Assembly: GCA_016787295.1 (NCBI GenBank)
Contig: JAEUUX010000291.1
Location: forward strand, 23,508-87,507
Source: Chitinophagales bacterium
GTDB lineage: Bacteria > Bacteroidota > Bacteroidia > Chitinophagales > UBA2359
Length of the DNA stretch: 64,000 nucleotides
Direction: 5' to 3'
A program made the translations under genes and the position numbers. Under the pieces are notes generated by a model that did not search any database, was not told the origin of the DNA, and saw only the letters and a program-made list of their open reading frames with translations. Below, in pieces: positions 8,584 through 17,414 of this stretch; positions within the stretch are counted from its first letter, which is position 1, and each line of letters opens with the position of its first letter.

Positions 8584-9984
8584 TTAGGCGGCATTAATAA
8601 GCGTTTTAGGCATAAAATTGTGGATAGCCTCGGCATTAAAAATAGGATTCTGGTCATTTTGGGTATCATTTAAAAAAGATTTGAGTGTAAAACGGGCGTT
8701 GAAAATGATTTTCAAGTCGGTAATGCCAAGTTTAGGCATTCCGTACTGTTGTCGGTAGTATGGGATAATTATCTTAGCAATAAGGCACATCATAAAAGCT
8801 AGATTGACAAAATTGGTGACATTGTTTTGCTTATAGTTCTTGAAATCTGCGAAACCAAAGTGTTGTTTAGCGTCTCTAAAATCAAACTCTATTTGATACC
8901 GCAAATGATAATAATCCCATAATTGGCTATGGGTTAGGTTAAGGTCGTTGGAACAGAAAATGAGGATGGATGTTTTGTTGGTCGTTGTGTCTGTGGTACG
9001 AACAATAAGGATATTAAGGATTATCTGTCCGAAGATACCTTTCATATATCCTTCGAACTGGAAGTGTTCTGTTTTGATATTGTCTTGAATAGTGGTATTT
9101 TTGAGGGTGTGGGCAGGTGGGTTTTCATTGTCGATTCTCTTGCCATAGACTTTTGGTCTGCCATGGGTGTAGGGTTGTTGTTCGGTGTATTGAAAAGGGA
9201 AACAGATGACAGTATTTCGCTTAACTTTGGAGATAAGATATAGCCCCTCTGATAGGGCTAATTCCATATATTGCAGGGTGGCATATGCACTATCTCCGAC
9301 GATATGGTGCAATTGTATGTTGGGTAGTTGAGCCTTGATTTGGGTCATTACATCGACAAACAAGCGCTTAAAGGTGCGAAAACTTGCCGTTTCTAGGGTG
9401 TTTTCGGCGGACTTAGGTTTATTTTTAGCACCTTTGGGATGCCCTTTGGGTTTGGGCTTTGGTTGGGGATTGTTTGCAGATGTAGTGCTTGTACCTTTTT
9501 TTGCCTTGCCTTTGGCTTGCGACTTCTTGGCTTTTATGGCTGCCGTGCGTGCCTTGTCATGAGGGGTGCGTATGATTTGCAACAAACCCATAAAATACGA
9601 CTTGCCAGCATCAATGCTAATCAGACTACAACCGAAAAAGCCTATACCCCGCTGAACAATACCTATGATGGAGTTGTAAAAACGGTCTATGCCATATGTA
9701 CTATAGCGACTCTTAGCTTGCATTGTTTCATCAAACCCTAAGATGTAACGTTCTGATACCTCATAGGAAAACTGAGCAAAAAGTGCCACAAAAGCATTAA
9801 TCCAAGTGTAGTTCCCTGATAAAAACCGAAACCATGACCGCTCACTTAGCCAACTATGACGACTCAGACTGCGTGTTGTGACCATGTATAGAATACTGAA
9901 ATAGCTGCTGATTATAGCCGTTAGCACCTCGCTATTGCTCACACCTAGTGCAGTGCCCAAGGTATTTCCTATTTGTTGTAACAT
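8584..9984 (-). CDS. DDE transposase, IS4 superfamily
   Basis: 466 residues from ATG 9984. The catalytic acids are readable: first D in LGFDETMQ, second D in VGDSAYA, and E in the YREK motif YHLRYQIEFDFRDAK (Y-x2-R-x3-E-x6-K). A Lys/Ala/Pro-rich insertion (KKSQAKGKAKKGTS region) sits between the first and second D. In-frame ATGs at 10083 and 10044 would give longer products, but the first lies inside the terminal repeat and a TACCTTTG promoter box (10014-10021, minus) lies downstream of both, so 9984 is preferred. The 10044 start has a G-rich SD-like stretch upstream and remains possible. No stop codon or frameshift interrupts the frame. Confidence 0.88.
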   Translation of the reverse strand: MLQQIGNTLGTALGVSNSEVLTAIISSYFSILYMVTTRSLSRHSWLSERSWFRFLSGNYTWINAFVALFAQFSYEVSERYILGFDETMQAKSRYSTYGIDRFYNSIIGIVQRGIGFFGCSLISIDAGKSYFMGLLQIIRTPHDKARTAAIKAKKSQAKGKAKKGTSTTSANNPQPKPKPKGHPKGAKNKPKSAENTLETASFRTFKRLFVDVMTQIKAQLPNIQLHHIVGDSAYATLQYMELALSEGLYLISKVKRNTVICFPFQYTEQQPYTHGRPKVYGKRIDNENPPAHTLKNTTIQDNIKTEHFQFEGYMKGIFGQIILNILIVRTTDTTTNKTSILIFCSNDLNLTHSQLWDYYHLRYQIEFDFRDAKQHFGFADFKNYKQNNVTNFVNLAFMMCLIAKIIIPYYRQQYGMPKLGITDLKIIFNARFTLKSFLNDTQNDQNPIFNAEAIHNFMPKTLINAA

Positions 9985-10013
9985 AATTAGACTACTTGAT
10001 TTTGTTTTTGCCG

Positions 10014-10021
10014 CAAAGGTA
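10014..10021 (-). promoter_or_regulatory. -7 promoter box of the IS transposase
   Basis: TACCTTTG on the minus strand matches the Bacteroidota -7 consensus TAnnTTTG. It lies 30 bp upstream of the ATG at 9984, leaving a short leader. No good -33 box is seen. Confidence 0.55.
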
Positions 10022-10093
10022 CGAATTTTATCAGGTATCCACATTTTTATCCCCCCTTTAAAATAGGCAGATTTGGCAGCCATGTTGAATAAA

Positions 10094-10455
10094 GCATTGA
10101 TTTATTTGGGCGTTTCCCTGCGGGTCGGGCTGCTGCGGGCTTCGCTTCGCTTGGTGCTGCGTTGCTCTCCGCACTGGCTAACGCCACCCTCCGCATCCCT
10201 AACGCGCTTCGCCATTCAAACAAAAATATCGTTATTTTTTTACGGCAAATACAGCTTTTTCCGACAAAATAGATAAAACAGAACACTAATAGCCAAAAAA
10301 TATTTAACCTAAGCAAGAACCTAAGTAGTTTCGTTATTTATTGGTGTTTGGATATAATTTTTTGCCCCCACTATCAACAAACATAACTACTTGAAGCTAC
10401 TACACAAAATTGTTAAATTGGAGGTTATGGACTATGGCTATAGTGTCTTATATGG
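10094..10455. other. Intergenic region between IS and rfbA
   Basis: Contains repeat copy 1 (10104-10205) next to the IS right end. The remaining ~250 bp are AT-rich with no convincing gene. An 89-codon minus-strand frame across the repeat is just the translated repeat. Confidence 0.5.
10104..10205 (+). repeat. Dispersed GC-rich repeat, copy 1 (divergent)
   Basis: Begins atttgggcgtttccc, contains gggcttcgcttcgct and gcactggctaacgccaccc, and ends ccctaacgc. The same order of blocks occurs at 38528-38631 (plus) and 40958-41062 (minus). It is much more GC-rich than its surroundings. Copy 1 is the most divergent of the three. Confidence 0.8.
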
Positions 10456-11313
10456 CTATATCAACTCCAATAAGTATTGTCCATAGCCACTTTTGAGCAA
10501 AGGTTCGGCAAGGCGACGCAGTTGTTCAGCATCAATAAAACCTTTGCGATAGGCAACTTCTTCGATACAACCCACCTTGAGTCCTTGTCTGTTTTCGACG
10601 ACCTGCACAAATTGGCTTGCCTGCATGAGGGAGTCAAACGTACCTGTATCTAACCATGCTGTTCCACGGTCCAGAATAACTACTTTGAGGCGTTGTTGTT
10701 CCAAATAATAGCGATTGACATCGGTGATTTCATATTCGCCGCGCTTGCTGGGCTGTAGGTTTTTGGCAATTTCGACCACGCTGTTGTCATAAAAATACAA
10801 GCCGGGAACTGCAAAATGCGACTTAGGATTTTTGGGTTTTTCCTCTATGCTAATGGCAGTATTGTTGTGGTCAAATTCCACTACCCCATAGCGTTCGGGG
10901 TCGGAGACGTGATAGGCAAAAATAATTCCGCCGTCCACATCTTGACACGAGCTTAGTTTCTGTCCGAAAGTAGAACCATAAAAAATATTGTCACCCAACA
11001 CCAAAGATACTTTGTCGTTGCCAATAAAGGTTTCGCCCAACACAAAAGCCTGTGCCAAACCATTGGGAACATGTTGTACTTTGTAGGAGAAATTACAACC
11101 ATATTTGGATCCATCACCCAAAAAACTTTCGAACAAAGGCAAGTGTTCGGGCGTAGAAATGACCAATATATCGCGAATTCCTGCTAACATCAATGTTGAT
11201 AAAGGATAATAAATCATCGGTTTATCATAGATAGGCATGAGTTGTTTGCTAATAGCGTAGGTAATGGGGTGGAGGCGTGTGCCAGAACCACCTGCCAATA
11301 TTATTCCTTTCAT
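10456..11313 (-). CDS. rfbA: Glucose-1-phosphate thymidylyltransferase
   Basis: 285 residues from ATG 11313, where the nucleotidyltransferase signature starts ([16 protein letters not shown]). It makes dTDP-glucose from glucose-1-phosphate and dTTP, the first step to dTDP-rhamnose and related sugars. Further family motifs: [45 protein letters not shown] and [18 protein letters not shown]. In-frame codons upstream run into the end of nrnA and lack family similarity. The start lies 34 bp after the nrnA stop, so the two may be cotranscribed. rfbB, rfbC and rfbD are not adjacent. Confidence 0.95.
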   Translation of the reverse strand: MKGIILAGGSGTRLHPITYAISKQLMPIYDKPMIYYPLSTLMLAGIRDILVISTPEHLPLFESFLGDGSKYGCNFSYKVQHVPNGLAQAFVLGETFIGNDKVSLVLGDNIFYGSTFGQKLSSCQDVDGGIIFAYHVSDPERYGVVEFDHNNTAISIEEKPKNPKSHFAVPGLYFYDNSVVEIAKNLQPSKRGEYEITDVNRYYLEQQRLKVVILDRGTAWLDTGTFDSLMQASQFVQVVENRQGLKVGCIEEVAYRKGFIDAEQLRRLAEPLLKSGYGQYLLELI

Positions 11314-11347
11314 GGTATAAAAGCATTTTGTTTGTGAATAAAAAAAA

Positions 11348-12367
11348 TTAGTTACTTCCCTGCAATTCGGGATAATTTGCAATGGTGTCTAAAAAATGAT
11401 GAATGGTATCGTCGAGCGACATGGACGAGCGCCCGCCCGCTGCGTTTTTGTGTCCACCGCCTATAAAATGCTCTCTGACATAGAGATTCACCGAAAAATC
11501 TCCTTTGGAGCGAAAAGACAAACCCACATCGTCGTTGGATTGTTCTTTGAATAATCCAACAACTTGTATGCCAGCTATTGACAAGGGATAGTTTACCACA
11601 CCCTCAAGGTCGCCCGATTCGTATTGGTACAAGTCCATATCCTCTTGCGAAACGGCAATATAAGCTACTTTTTTGTTAGGCAAAATTATCATTTTTTCTG
11701 ACAAAATAAAGCCCAAAAAGCGCAATCTTTTTTCTGTATTGTTATCGAAAATCAGGTTGTTGGCTTGTTCAAGATGTAAGCCACATTCGATTAATCGAGC
11801 AACTACTTCAAAGGTGCTAGGAAAAGTATTGTATTTAAACCTGCCTGTGTCGGTGGCAATACCTGTATATAGGCACAAAGCAGCATCGGCATTGATGATG
11901 GGTTGTGTAAATAGTTGGTGACAAAAACGATAGACCAATTCGGCGGTCGAGCTAACAGCCGTTGTCCACACCTGATAAGCAGCCACTATTTGTGGGTCTA
12001 AATGATGGTCTATCAAAACAATGGGACAATAAATGGCATCAACAAAAGGCTGTAGGTCGTCTAAACGAGCCGTATCGTTGCAGTCTAAAATAAACACCAA
12101 TGTTGCTTTTTCTATACAATTTTTAGCTGTATTTTCGTTTCGTGGATAAATAATTACTTTTTCATCAGCAGGCAAAAAATGCAAAAAATCGGGATAGTCC
12201 GTAGGGGTTATAATTTGAATGTCGTGGTGTTGATAGTGGGAATGTAAACAATGGTATAAGCCGAGCGCCGAGCCAATAGCATCACCATCGGGTTTGGTGT
12301 GTGGTAAAATGACGATTTGTTGTGGCACTTGGAGTAGGACTCCAAGTTGTTCAATAGATAATGACAT
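11348..12367 (-). CDS. nrnA: DHH/DHHA1 bifunctional oligoribonuclease / pAp phosphatase (NrnA-type)
   Basis: 339 residues. The N-terminal DHH domain has the metal-binding motifs [23 protein letters not shown] and LIDHHLDP. The C-terminal DHHA1 domain ends with [10 protein letters not shown]. NrnA-family enzymes degrade short RNA oligomers and dephosphorylate 3'-phosphoadenosine 5'-phosphate in the cytoplasm; some also cleave linear dinucleotides from cyclic-dinucleotide breakdown. The ATG at 12367 is well placed before the first motif. It diverges from ndk, and the promoter core between them is palindromic. Confidence 0.93.
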   Translation of the reverse strand: MSLSIEQLGVLLQVPQQIVILPHTKPDGDAIGSALGLYHCLHSHYQHHDIQIITPTDYPDFLHFLPADEKVIIYPRNENTAKNCIEKATLVFILDCNDTARLDDLQPFVDAIYCPIVLIDHHLDPQIVAAYQVWTTAVSSTAELVYRFCHQLFTQPIINADAALCLYTGIATDTGRFKYNTFPSTFEVVARLIECGLHLEQANNLIFDNNTEKRLRFLGFILSEKMIILPNKKVAYIAVSQEDMDLYQYESGDLEGVVNYPLSIAGIQVVGLFKEQSNDDVGLSFRSKGDFSVNLYVREHFIGGGHKNAAGGRSSMSLDDTIHHFLDTIANYPELQGSN

Positions 12368-12417
12368 AGTATTTGGTATATAAAAAGTGGAATATCGGGG
12401 CTATAAAAACGCCGTTG

Positions 12418-12463
12418 TTTGGACATTTGAACAAAAATACGTACTTTTGCGGCTCAAAAGTAC
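12418..12463. promoter_or_regulatory. ndk promoter with palindromic -7 core shared with nrnA
   Basis: Plus strand: TTTG at 12418-12421, 20-bp spacer, TACTTTTG at 12442-12449, reading to ndk. The box lies in an inverted repeat (gtacttttg / caaaagtac, 12441-12449 and 12455-12463), so an identical TACTTTTG box occurs on the minus strand at 12455-12462, reading toward nrnA. Confidence 0.65.
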
Positions 12464-12491
12464 AATTTTTTTTAAAATTCCTTAATTTTTT

Positions 12492-12914
12492 ATGTCAACA
12501 GGTCGTACAACTTTTACGATGATAAAACCCGATGCGGTTAAACGTAACAACATCGGACCTATTTTAGCCAAGATGAACGAAGGTGGTTTCCGCATTGTAG
12601 CCATGAAATACACCCGCCTTACCGCCGAGCAAGCGGGCAAGTTCTATGAAATTCACAAAGAACGTCCTTTTTATGGCGAATTAGTCGCTTTTATGTCATC
12701 GGGTCCTATTGTAGCTGCAATTTTGGAAAAAGACAATGCAGTAGAGGATTTTCGCACACTCATCGGTGCTACCGACCCCAGCAAAGCCGCCGAAGGCACA
12801 ATTCGTCGCTTATTTGCCACCAGCATCGGCGAAAACGCTGTACATGGCTCCGATTCTGACGAAAATGCCATTATTGAGGGTAATTTCTTTTTTAGTCAAT
12901 TAGAGCGCTTCTAA
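12492..12914 (+). CDS. ndk: Nucleoside diphosphate kinase
   Basis: 140 residues, the standard length. It transfers the gamma phosphate between nucleoside triphosphates and diphosphates through a phosphohistidine. Motifs: [13 protein letters not shown] at the N-terminus and ENAVHGSDS with catalytic H118. A consensus promoter lies just upstream and an intrinsic terminator 82 bp downstream, so it is likely monocistronic. Confidence 0.97.
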   Translation: MSTGRTTFTMIKPDAVKRNNIGPILAKMNEGGFRIVAMKYTRLTAEQAGKFYEIHKERPFYGELVAFMSSGPIVAAILEKDNAVEDFRTLIGATDPSKAAEGTIRRLFATSIGENAVHGSDSDENAIIEGNFFFSQLERF

Positions 12915-12995
12915 ATTAATAGAGATTGAAAACAAAACTATAATGCCGAACATAAGGTTTTTGGTGTGTCATCTCTAATCATCAAGTTTTTTCTG

Positions 12996-13030
12996 AAATG
13001 TGCTATTTTTAAAAAAATAGCACATTTTTT
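12996..13030 (+). terminator. Intrinsic terminator of ndk
   Basis: 15-bp stem aaatgtgctattttt / aaaaatagcacattt with a 2-nt loop region, continuing into a T run. Confidence 0.85.
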
Positions 13031-13190
13031 GCTATCTATACAAGAGCCAATGCTATGCAAGGTTTTGGTTGTAGTTTTCATATCCTACTAACTTCCACTT
13101 GTCTAAGCATAGATTTAGGCAAGTAATGAAAAAAAGATCTTGCTGATCAAGATAAAATTTTGAAATTTTTGTCGTAATTTGTGCCATAAA

Positions 13191-13224
13191 TTTGACAATA
13201 TTACAAAAAAAAGCTATATCTTTG
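13191..13224 (+). promoter_or_regulatory. Promoter of the plug-like/YfiR/histidine-kinase cluster
   Basis: TTTG at 13191-13194 and TATCTTTG at 13217-13224, spacer 22 bp (the consensus is slightly shorter). It leaves a ~200-nt untranslated leader before the ATG at 13431. Confidence 0.55.
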
Positions 13225-13430
13225 TAAAAGTTTTGTCAAAAACAACCAAAAATCGATCCAAAGGGCAACTTTTTCCGTATAACCTTACAGAACACAAGTG
13301 AATAATGTTTTGTAAGGTAGAAAGTCAGTTAGTTAAACAGTATAATGTAGCTAGTATTTTTTTGATGTTTGCTAACTAAATAAACACTTATCATTCTCGA
13401 TTGTTTTACTTTACAAACCATATTTTCCAA

Positions 13431-13940
13431 ATGAAAACTTTTGCTATTTGTTTTATCATTCAATTATTTATCCACTCATCCTTATCTGCTCAAGATTCTC
13501 TACAGCTAATGGCTACTACACAAGAAGGAATTTTGTCTACCAATCACATTTGTAAATTTGAATCCCTTGACCAACTATTGGATAAGAGCCTCGAAGAACT
13601 CCTGGACTATTGTGTCGAAGAAGATATTTCAGAAGTAAAAGTAGCTCATAAACACTTAGATGACCTAGCAATTTACAGCATGGATAGTGCAGAATTATTC
13701 ACCTATTTACATAGCTTAGATGGTGGCGTGGAATATAAAAGTGCCGATATTCTGACCATTGTAGCTATAACTGATATGGTGGTAATTGATGGACAAAAGA
13801 TACCAACAGATGAGGTAATCAAACGACTAAGTTATTTGTATAATGCCCATAGGATTTCGCTTATAGATGTCGTTTATTACTATAATCCCTCGCAGCCATA
13901 CGACCCGCGAACGATTATTAGTATAACAACAAAACCCTAA
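13431..13940 (+). CDS. Secreted protein resembling a stand-alone TonB-receptor plug domain
   Basis: 169 residues from ATG 13431, which directly starts a signal peptide (KTFAICFIIQLF...SLSAQ). The mature part starts with a segment like the pre-plug region of receptors encoded with YfiR proteins (FESLDQLLDKSLEELLDYCV). It continues with plug-like strands: VVIDGQKIP, a long helix (DEVIKRLSYLYNAHRI), SLIDVVYYY and a final TIISITTK, compare VLVDGRPV, IERIEV and INIITK in TonB-dependent receptors. There is no barrel; the gene ends at the point where a receptor barrel would start. Ten bases separate it from the YfiR-like gene. The plug assignment rests on pattern similarity only; it could be an unrelated periplasmic protein. 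Confidence 0.55.
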   Translation: MKTFAICFIIQLFIHSSLSAQDSLQLMATTQEGILSTNHICKFESLDQLLDKSLEELLDYCVEEDISEVKVAHKHLDDLAIYSMDSAELFTYLHSLDGGVEYKSADILTIVAITDMVVIDGQKIPTDEVIKRLSYLYNAHRISLIDVVYYYNPSQPYDPRTIISITTKP

Positions 13941-13950
13941 AACCGTATTT

Positions 13951-14550
13951 ATGCCTTTTGGAAAACAATTGCCAATCTTTGTCTTATCTCTTGTAATATC
14001 GACTATAGCTTTTACACAAACCCAAAGTCAAACACTTCCAAATACTCCTAACTATTCTTCTAAAACAACTTTACTCGCTAATGAATACGATTTGAAAGCT
14101 ACCTTTATTTTCAAATTTATTGATTATATAGAATGGAATTCCCCTGTTCCAAGCGATTCAATTCGTATTGCTGTTATTGGTACTTCCAATATCATTTCAC
14201 CCCTTAAATTAGCTGCAAAACAAAAGGACATTCAAAACAAACCCGTTGCGCTATACTTCTATAGTAACCTTACTGAGGCTACTTTGAGTGCAATGGAAAA
14301 AAGAAAAGTTCAACTTATTTTTGTTGCTAAATCTGTACAAACAACAACAGTGCAAAAGCTAGTTCGTTCTGCTGTAAGTAAGAATGCACTTATAGTAGGA
14401 GAGCGCGAGGGATTTACGAGAGAAGGCGGACATTTGAATTTTATTAACCAAGATGATAAAATTCGCTTCGAAACCAGCCCTGCTTCCTTTAGTAATTGCA
14501 CGTTCAAATTAAGTCACCAATTGTTAAGACTTGCACAAATTGTATCGTAA
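13951..14550 (+). CDS. YfiR family periplasmic protein (DUF4154)
   Basis: 199 residues with a signal peptide (about 1-27). Family motifs are clear: EYDLKATFIFKFIDYIEW near the N-terminus, IRIAVIGTSNII, NALIVGEREGFTREGGHLNF and a C-terminal LSHQLLRLAQIV. In Pseudomonas, YfiR is a periplasmic repressor that binds the periplasmic sensor domain of the diguanylate cyclase YfiN. Here the next gene is a membrane histidine kinase with a periplasmic sensor region, so it may regulate that kinase instead. It is 10 bp from the upstream gene and 10 bp from the downstream one, suggesting an operon. Confidence 0.88.
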   Translation: MPFGKQLPIFVLSLVISTIAFTQTQSQTLPNTPNYSSKTTLLANEYDLKATFIFKFIDYIEWNSPVPSDSIRIAVIGTSNIISPLKLAAKQKDIQNKPVALYFYSNLTEATLSAMEKRKVQLIFVAKSVQTTTVQKLVRSAVSKNALIVGEREGFTREGGHLNFINQDDKIRFETSPASFSNCTFKLSHQLLRLAQIVS

Positions 14551-14560
14551 GCGAGTATTT

Positions 14561-16108
14561 ATGTCATTATTTTCTTTTAATTCTATTCGAATAAAAGTTC
14601 TATTTATACAAATAGCCACCATTATACTAAGTGTTAGTATGTGTGGCTTTTTTTTTGTATTTGGTTATTTCAGATATTTAGAAAAAACAGAGCGAAAAGA
14701 AGCAGAGGCATTGTCCAAAAGCATGGTGGAAAGTTTGAAAGCTACTCTCGATTTTTCTGAAGCCGACTATAAAATGTATGCTAAAGATGTAGAAATTATT
14801 ATCAACATCTTGAAACACAACCCCAAAGTTAATACAGCCGTAGTTTATACTGCTGGCGGAGCTTTGTGGGCAATTTACCCCAATGATAAAGATAATACAG
14901 AACTACCTTTTTCGGATATACAACTCAATAATGATAGTATTTTTATCAAACAAATTAATAACAATTGGATACTTCATCATAAAATCGTCAAAATAACTGC
15001 TCCTAATGATGCCCTCAATAACCAAGAGAAAAAAACCTTGGGCTACCTAAGCATGAGCATACGGTCTGACAAAACTTCCTTAACATCACATATATTTTAT
15101 ACTTCTGCGTATGTGCTTATCCTATCCATTTTATTAGCCATTATTTTCTGGCAATTTGCCAATAACTATATCCAAAAACCTATCAACAAACTCATCACTT
15201 TCATAAAAAAAATAGAACACGACAAGGATTACAGCGCACGATTGCTGCCCGAAAAAGATGTGGAACTCAACGATTTGGTGAGTGTATTCAATGAAATGTT
15301 GGTGGAGGTACAAAAACGAGACGAATCTCTTTTGGCAATGCAAGACGAACTCGAGCATAGGGTGCAGGAACGCACACAACAGTTAAGCGAAAAAACATAT
15401 TCTTTGGAAGTGTCTAACCGAGAATTAGAACAATTTGCGTATGTGACATCTCACGACTTGCAAGAACCATTGCGAATGATAGCAAGTTTTTCCCAATTAG
15501 TTGGCAAAAAATATCAAGATAGCATCGACCCCGAAACCCGAGATTATATTTTTTATATTACCGACGGCGTAAAGCGTATGCAAACCCTTATCAAAGATTT
15601 ATTGGTATATTCACGCGTGGGTAGCGTAAAAATGCAGATAAAATTGGTCAATGTAGAAAATTTGTTGATTAAAGTACTCTCCAATTTGCGAATTGCTATT
15701 CAAGAAAATCGTACCAAAATCTACTATGACCCTCAACAATTGCCTATTATAGAAGCCGATGAAACCCAAACAATGCAGCTTTTTCAGAATTTAATCAGTA
15801 ATGGCATTAAGTTTCAACAAAAAGGACAACAACCCACCATTACTATCGAAGTAGCAGACAAAGAAGATCATTGGCTATTCTCTATCAAAGATAATGGTAT
15901 TGGTATAGAAGCACAATATCAAGAGCGTGTATTCATGATTTTTCAGCGCTTAGACCGAAACTACGAAGGCACAGGTATTGGACTGGCTATTTGCAAAAAA
16001 GTGGTAGAAAGACACAAAGGTACTATATGGTTCGAATCTGTTCCTAATGAAGGTACTTCTTTTTATTTCACTTATCCCAAAAAAGCAAATGTCGATTTTG
16101 TGTCCTAA
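14561..16108 (+). CDS. Membrane sensor histidine kinase (HAMP, HisKA, HATPase)
   Basis: 515 residues from ATG 14561; an earlier start at 14531 would overlap the YfiR-like gene. TM1 at about 10-34, a ~145-residue periplasmic domain with the size and position of a CHASE8-type sensor, TM2 at about 180-205, a HAMP linker and a coiled coil (ELEHRVQERTQQLSEKT). The HisKA site is H298 in TSHDLQEPLRM, and the ATPase boxes are NLISNGIKFQQKG (N), DNGIGIE (G1), FQRLDR (F) and GTGIGLAI (G2). No response regulator is adjacent, so its target is unknown. Pairing with the upstream YfiR-like protein is inferred from position and from the YfiN precedent. Confidence 0.93.
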   Translation: MSLFSFNSIRIKVLFIQIATIILSVSMCGFFFVFGYFRYLEKTERKEAEALSKSMVESLKATLDFSEADYKMYAKDVEIIINILKHNPKVNTAVVYTAGGALWAIYPNDKDNTELPFSDIQLNNDSIFIKQINNNWILHHKIVKITAPNDALNNQEKKTLGYLSMSIRSDKTSLTSHIFYTSAYVLILSILLAIIFWQFANNYIQKPINKLITFIKKIEHDKDYSARLLPEKDVELNDLVSVFNEMLVEVQKRDESLLAMQDELEHRVQERTQQLSEKTYSLEVSNRELEQFAYVTSHDLQEPLRMIASFSQLVGKKYQDSIDPETRDYIFYITDGVKRMQTLIKDLLVYSRVGSVKMQIKLVNVENLLIKVLSNLRIAIQENRTKIYYDPQQLPIIEADETQTMQLFQNLISNGIKFQQKGQQPTITIEVADKEDHWLFSIKDNGIGIEAQYQERVFMIFQRLDRNYEGTGIGLAICKKVVERHKGTIWFESVPNEGTSFYFTYPKKANVDFVS

Positions 16109-16189
16109 TTTTTCCTAATTCAACGTTGTAAATACATTCAAAAAAAAACACACACACTTGCGTTTTACCCTTCCAAATCGCGTTTTGCT

Positions 16190-17341
16190 ATGAAAAACCT
16201 ACTTCTAAATTTATTGTATGGTTTTTTAGGCGGCTGTATGGCTGTTGGCATCTATCATGGAGGCAGTACCTACCTATATTCGCACCTTACGCCCCCTGTC
16301 CAAGCAACCACCATGCTGCGTCAATCCATCAATGGCATCGGCCCCATAGTGCCGATGCTTGATTTCACTACCGTAGCTACTCGCATTACACCAGCGGTGG
16401 TTCATATCAAAATTACTACCATCAAAAAAAAGGGAACACCTCCAAACGGATGGGACAATGACTTGCCTAAACTCCACGACCTTCCCAACAATTCTGGGTC
16501 TGGTGTATTGATAAGTAATATGGGCTATATCATCACCAATCGTCATGTAATTGCCGATGCCGAACGCATCGAAGTAACCCTCTATGATCGTCGTATATAT
16601 GAAGCTAAGGTTATTGGCATTGATGAACCCACCGATATTGCACTTATCAAAATTGACGAACCTGCCAATAATTTTGTCTCTTTGGTGTATGGCGACTCCG
16701 ACAAAGTGAAGGTAGGTGAATGGGTTTTGGCAGTAGGCAATCCTTTTAATCTTTCCTCTACGGTCACGGCAGGTATTATCAGCGCCAAAGCTCGCAACAT
16801 GACCACCCTCGAAAATCAAACAACCAATGACTCCGAATCACAAGCCATAGAAGCCTATATCCAAACCGATGCGGCGGTTAATCCAGGCAATTCGGGCGGT
16901 GCTTTGGTCAATGGCAATGGCGAACTCATTGGAATCAATACAGCTATTGCTACCCCAACAGGTTATTATGCGGGTTATTCTTTTGCTGTGCCTATCAATA
17001 TTGTCAAAAAAGTAGCAGATGACATATTGACGTATGGCAAAGTAAAACGCGGCTATTTGGGAGTGTCTATCCGCGATTTGGACAACAATGCCGCCCTTCA
17101 GCTCAATATTACCCGCGTCAAAGGCGTGTTGGTCGAGTCGGTCACCAAAGGAGGTGCTGCCGACAAAGCAGGCATTAAGAACGGCGATGTTATTATTCAA
17201 GTCGAAGATCGCGTGGTCAACACCATAGCAGAACTACAAGAACATATAGGTTTGTTTCACCCCAACGACAATATAAGTATAATTGTGGTGCGCGATACCA
17301 AGCCACAACAAATATCAGTCAAATTGCAGGGGGATAAATAA
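16190..17341 (+). CDS. HtrA/DegP-type periplasmic serine protease
   Basis: 383 residues. An N-terminal hydrophobic segment (about 4-24) acts as anchor or signal. The trypsin-like domain has catalytic H119 (TNRHVIAD), D149 (DIALIKI) and S235 (NPGNSGGAL). A single PDZ domain follows (about 285-380; GYLGVSIRDLDN, GDVIIQVEDRVV). One PDZ domain fits DegS/HhoA-like members better than two-PDZ DegP. It would degrade or sense misfolded envelope proteins. Confidence 0.93.
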   Translation: MKNLLLNLLYGFLGGCMAVGIYHGGSTYLYSHLTPPVQATTMLRQSINGIGPIVPMLDFTTVATRITPAVVHIKITTIKKKGTPPNGWDNDLPKLHDLPNNSGSGVLISNMGYIITNRHVIADAERIEVTLYDRRIYEAKVIGIDEPTDIALIKIDEPANNFVSLVYGDSDKVKVGEWVLAVGNPFNLSSTVTAGIISAKARNMTTLENQTTNDSESQAIEAYIQTDAAVNPGNSGGALVNGNGELIGINTAIATPTGYYAGYSFAVPINIVKKVADDILTYGKVKRGYLGVSIRDLDNNAALQLNITRVKGVLVESVTKGGAADKAGIKNGDVIIQVEDRVVNTIAELQEHIGLFHPNDNISIIVVRDTKPQQISVKLQGDK

Positions 17342-17414
17342 GTATAACGAACCCAAGTCTATTATCAATTATTTTTTTTAAAAACCACCCTATTTTCTTT
17401 TTTATTGTAAGAAT

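Larger units (their letters stand above)
8540..10093 (-). mobile_element. Complete insertion sequence, IS4-superfamily type, with 14-bp TIRs and 6-bp TSD
   Basis: Perfect 14-bp terminal inverted repeats (caacatggctgcca) at 8546-8559 and 10074-10087 bound a ~1542-bp element with one transposase gene. Identical hexamers aataaa directly abut both ends (8540-8545 and 10088-10093), as expected for a target-site duplication. The transposase has the IS4-type Y-(2)-R-(3)-E-(6)-K signature. A 6-bp duplication would suit IS1634-like members of that superfamily; the exact family needs a database comparison. Confidence 0.85.
12915..13430. other. Intergenic region between ndk and the signalling cluster
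   Basis: Holds the ndk terminator (12996-13030), a promoter (13191-13224) and a ~200-nt leader before the next gene. The leader has a 12-bp inverted repeat (13282-13293 / 13307-13318, accttacagaac with one G:T pair). No coding region is convincing. Confidence 0.5.

Noticed and set aside
10047..10316. 89-codon minus-strand frame across repeat copy 1
   Set aside because: The Ala/Pro-rich translation only reflects the GC-rich repeat. Copies 2 and 3 do not keep the same protein.
16141..16165. Short A run and CA dinucleotide tract before htrA
   Set aside because: Too short to call a functional repeat; it could be phase-variable but nothing supports that.
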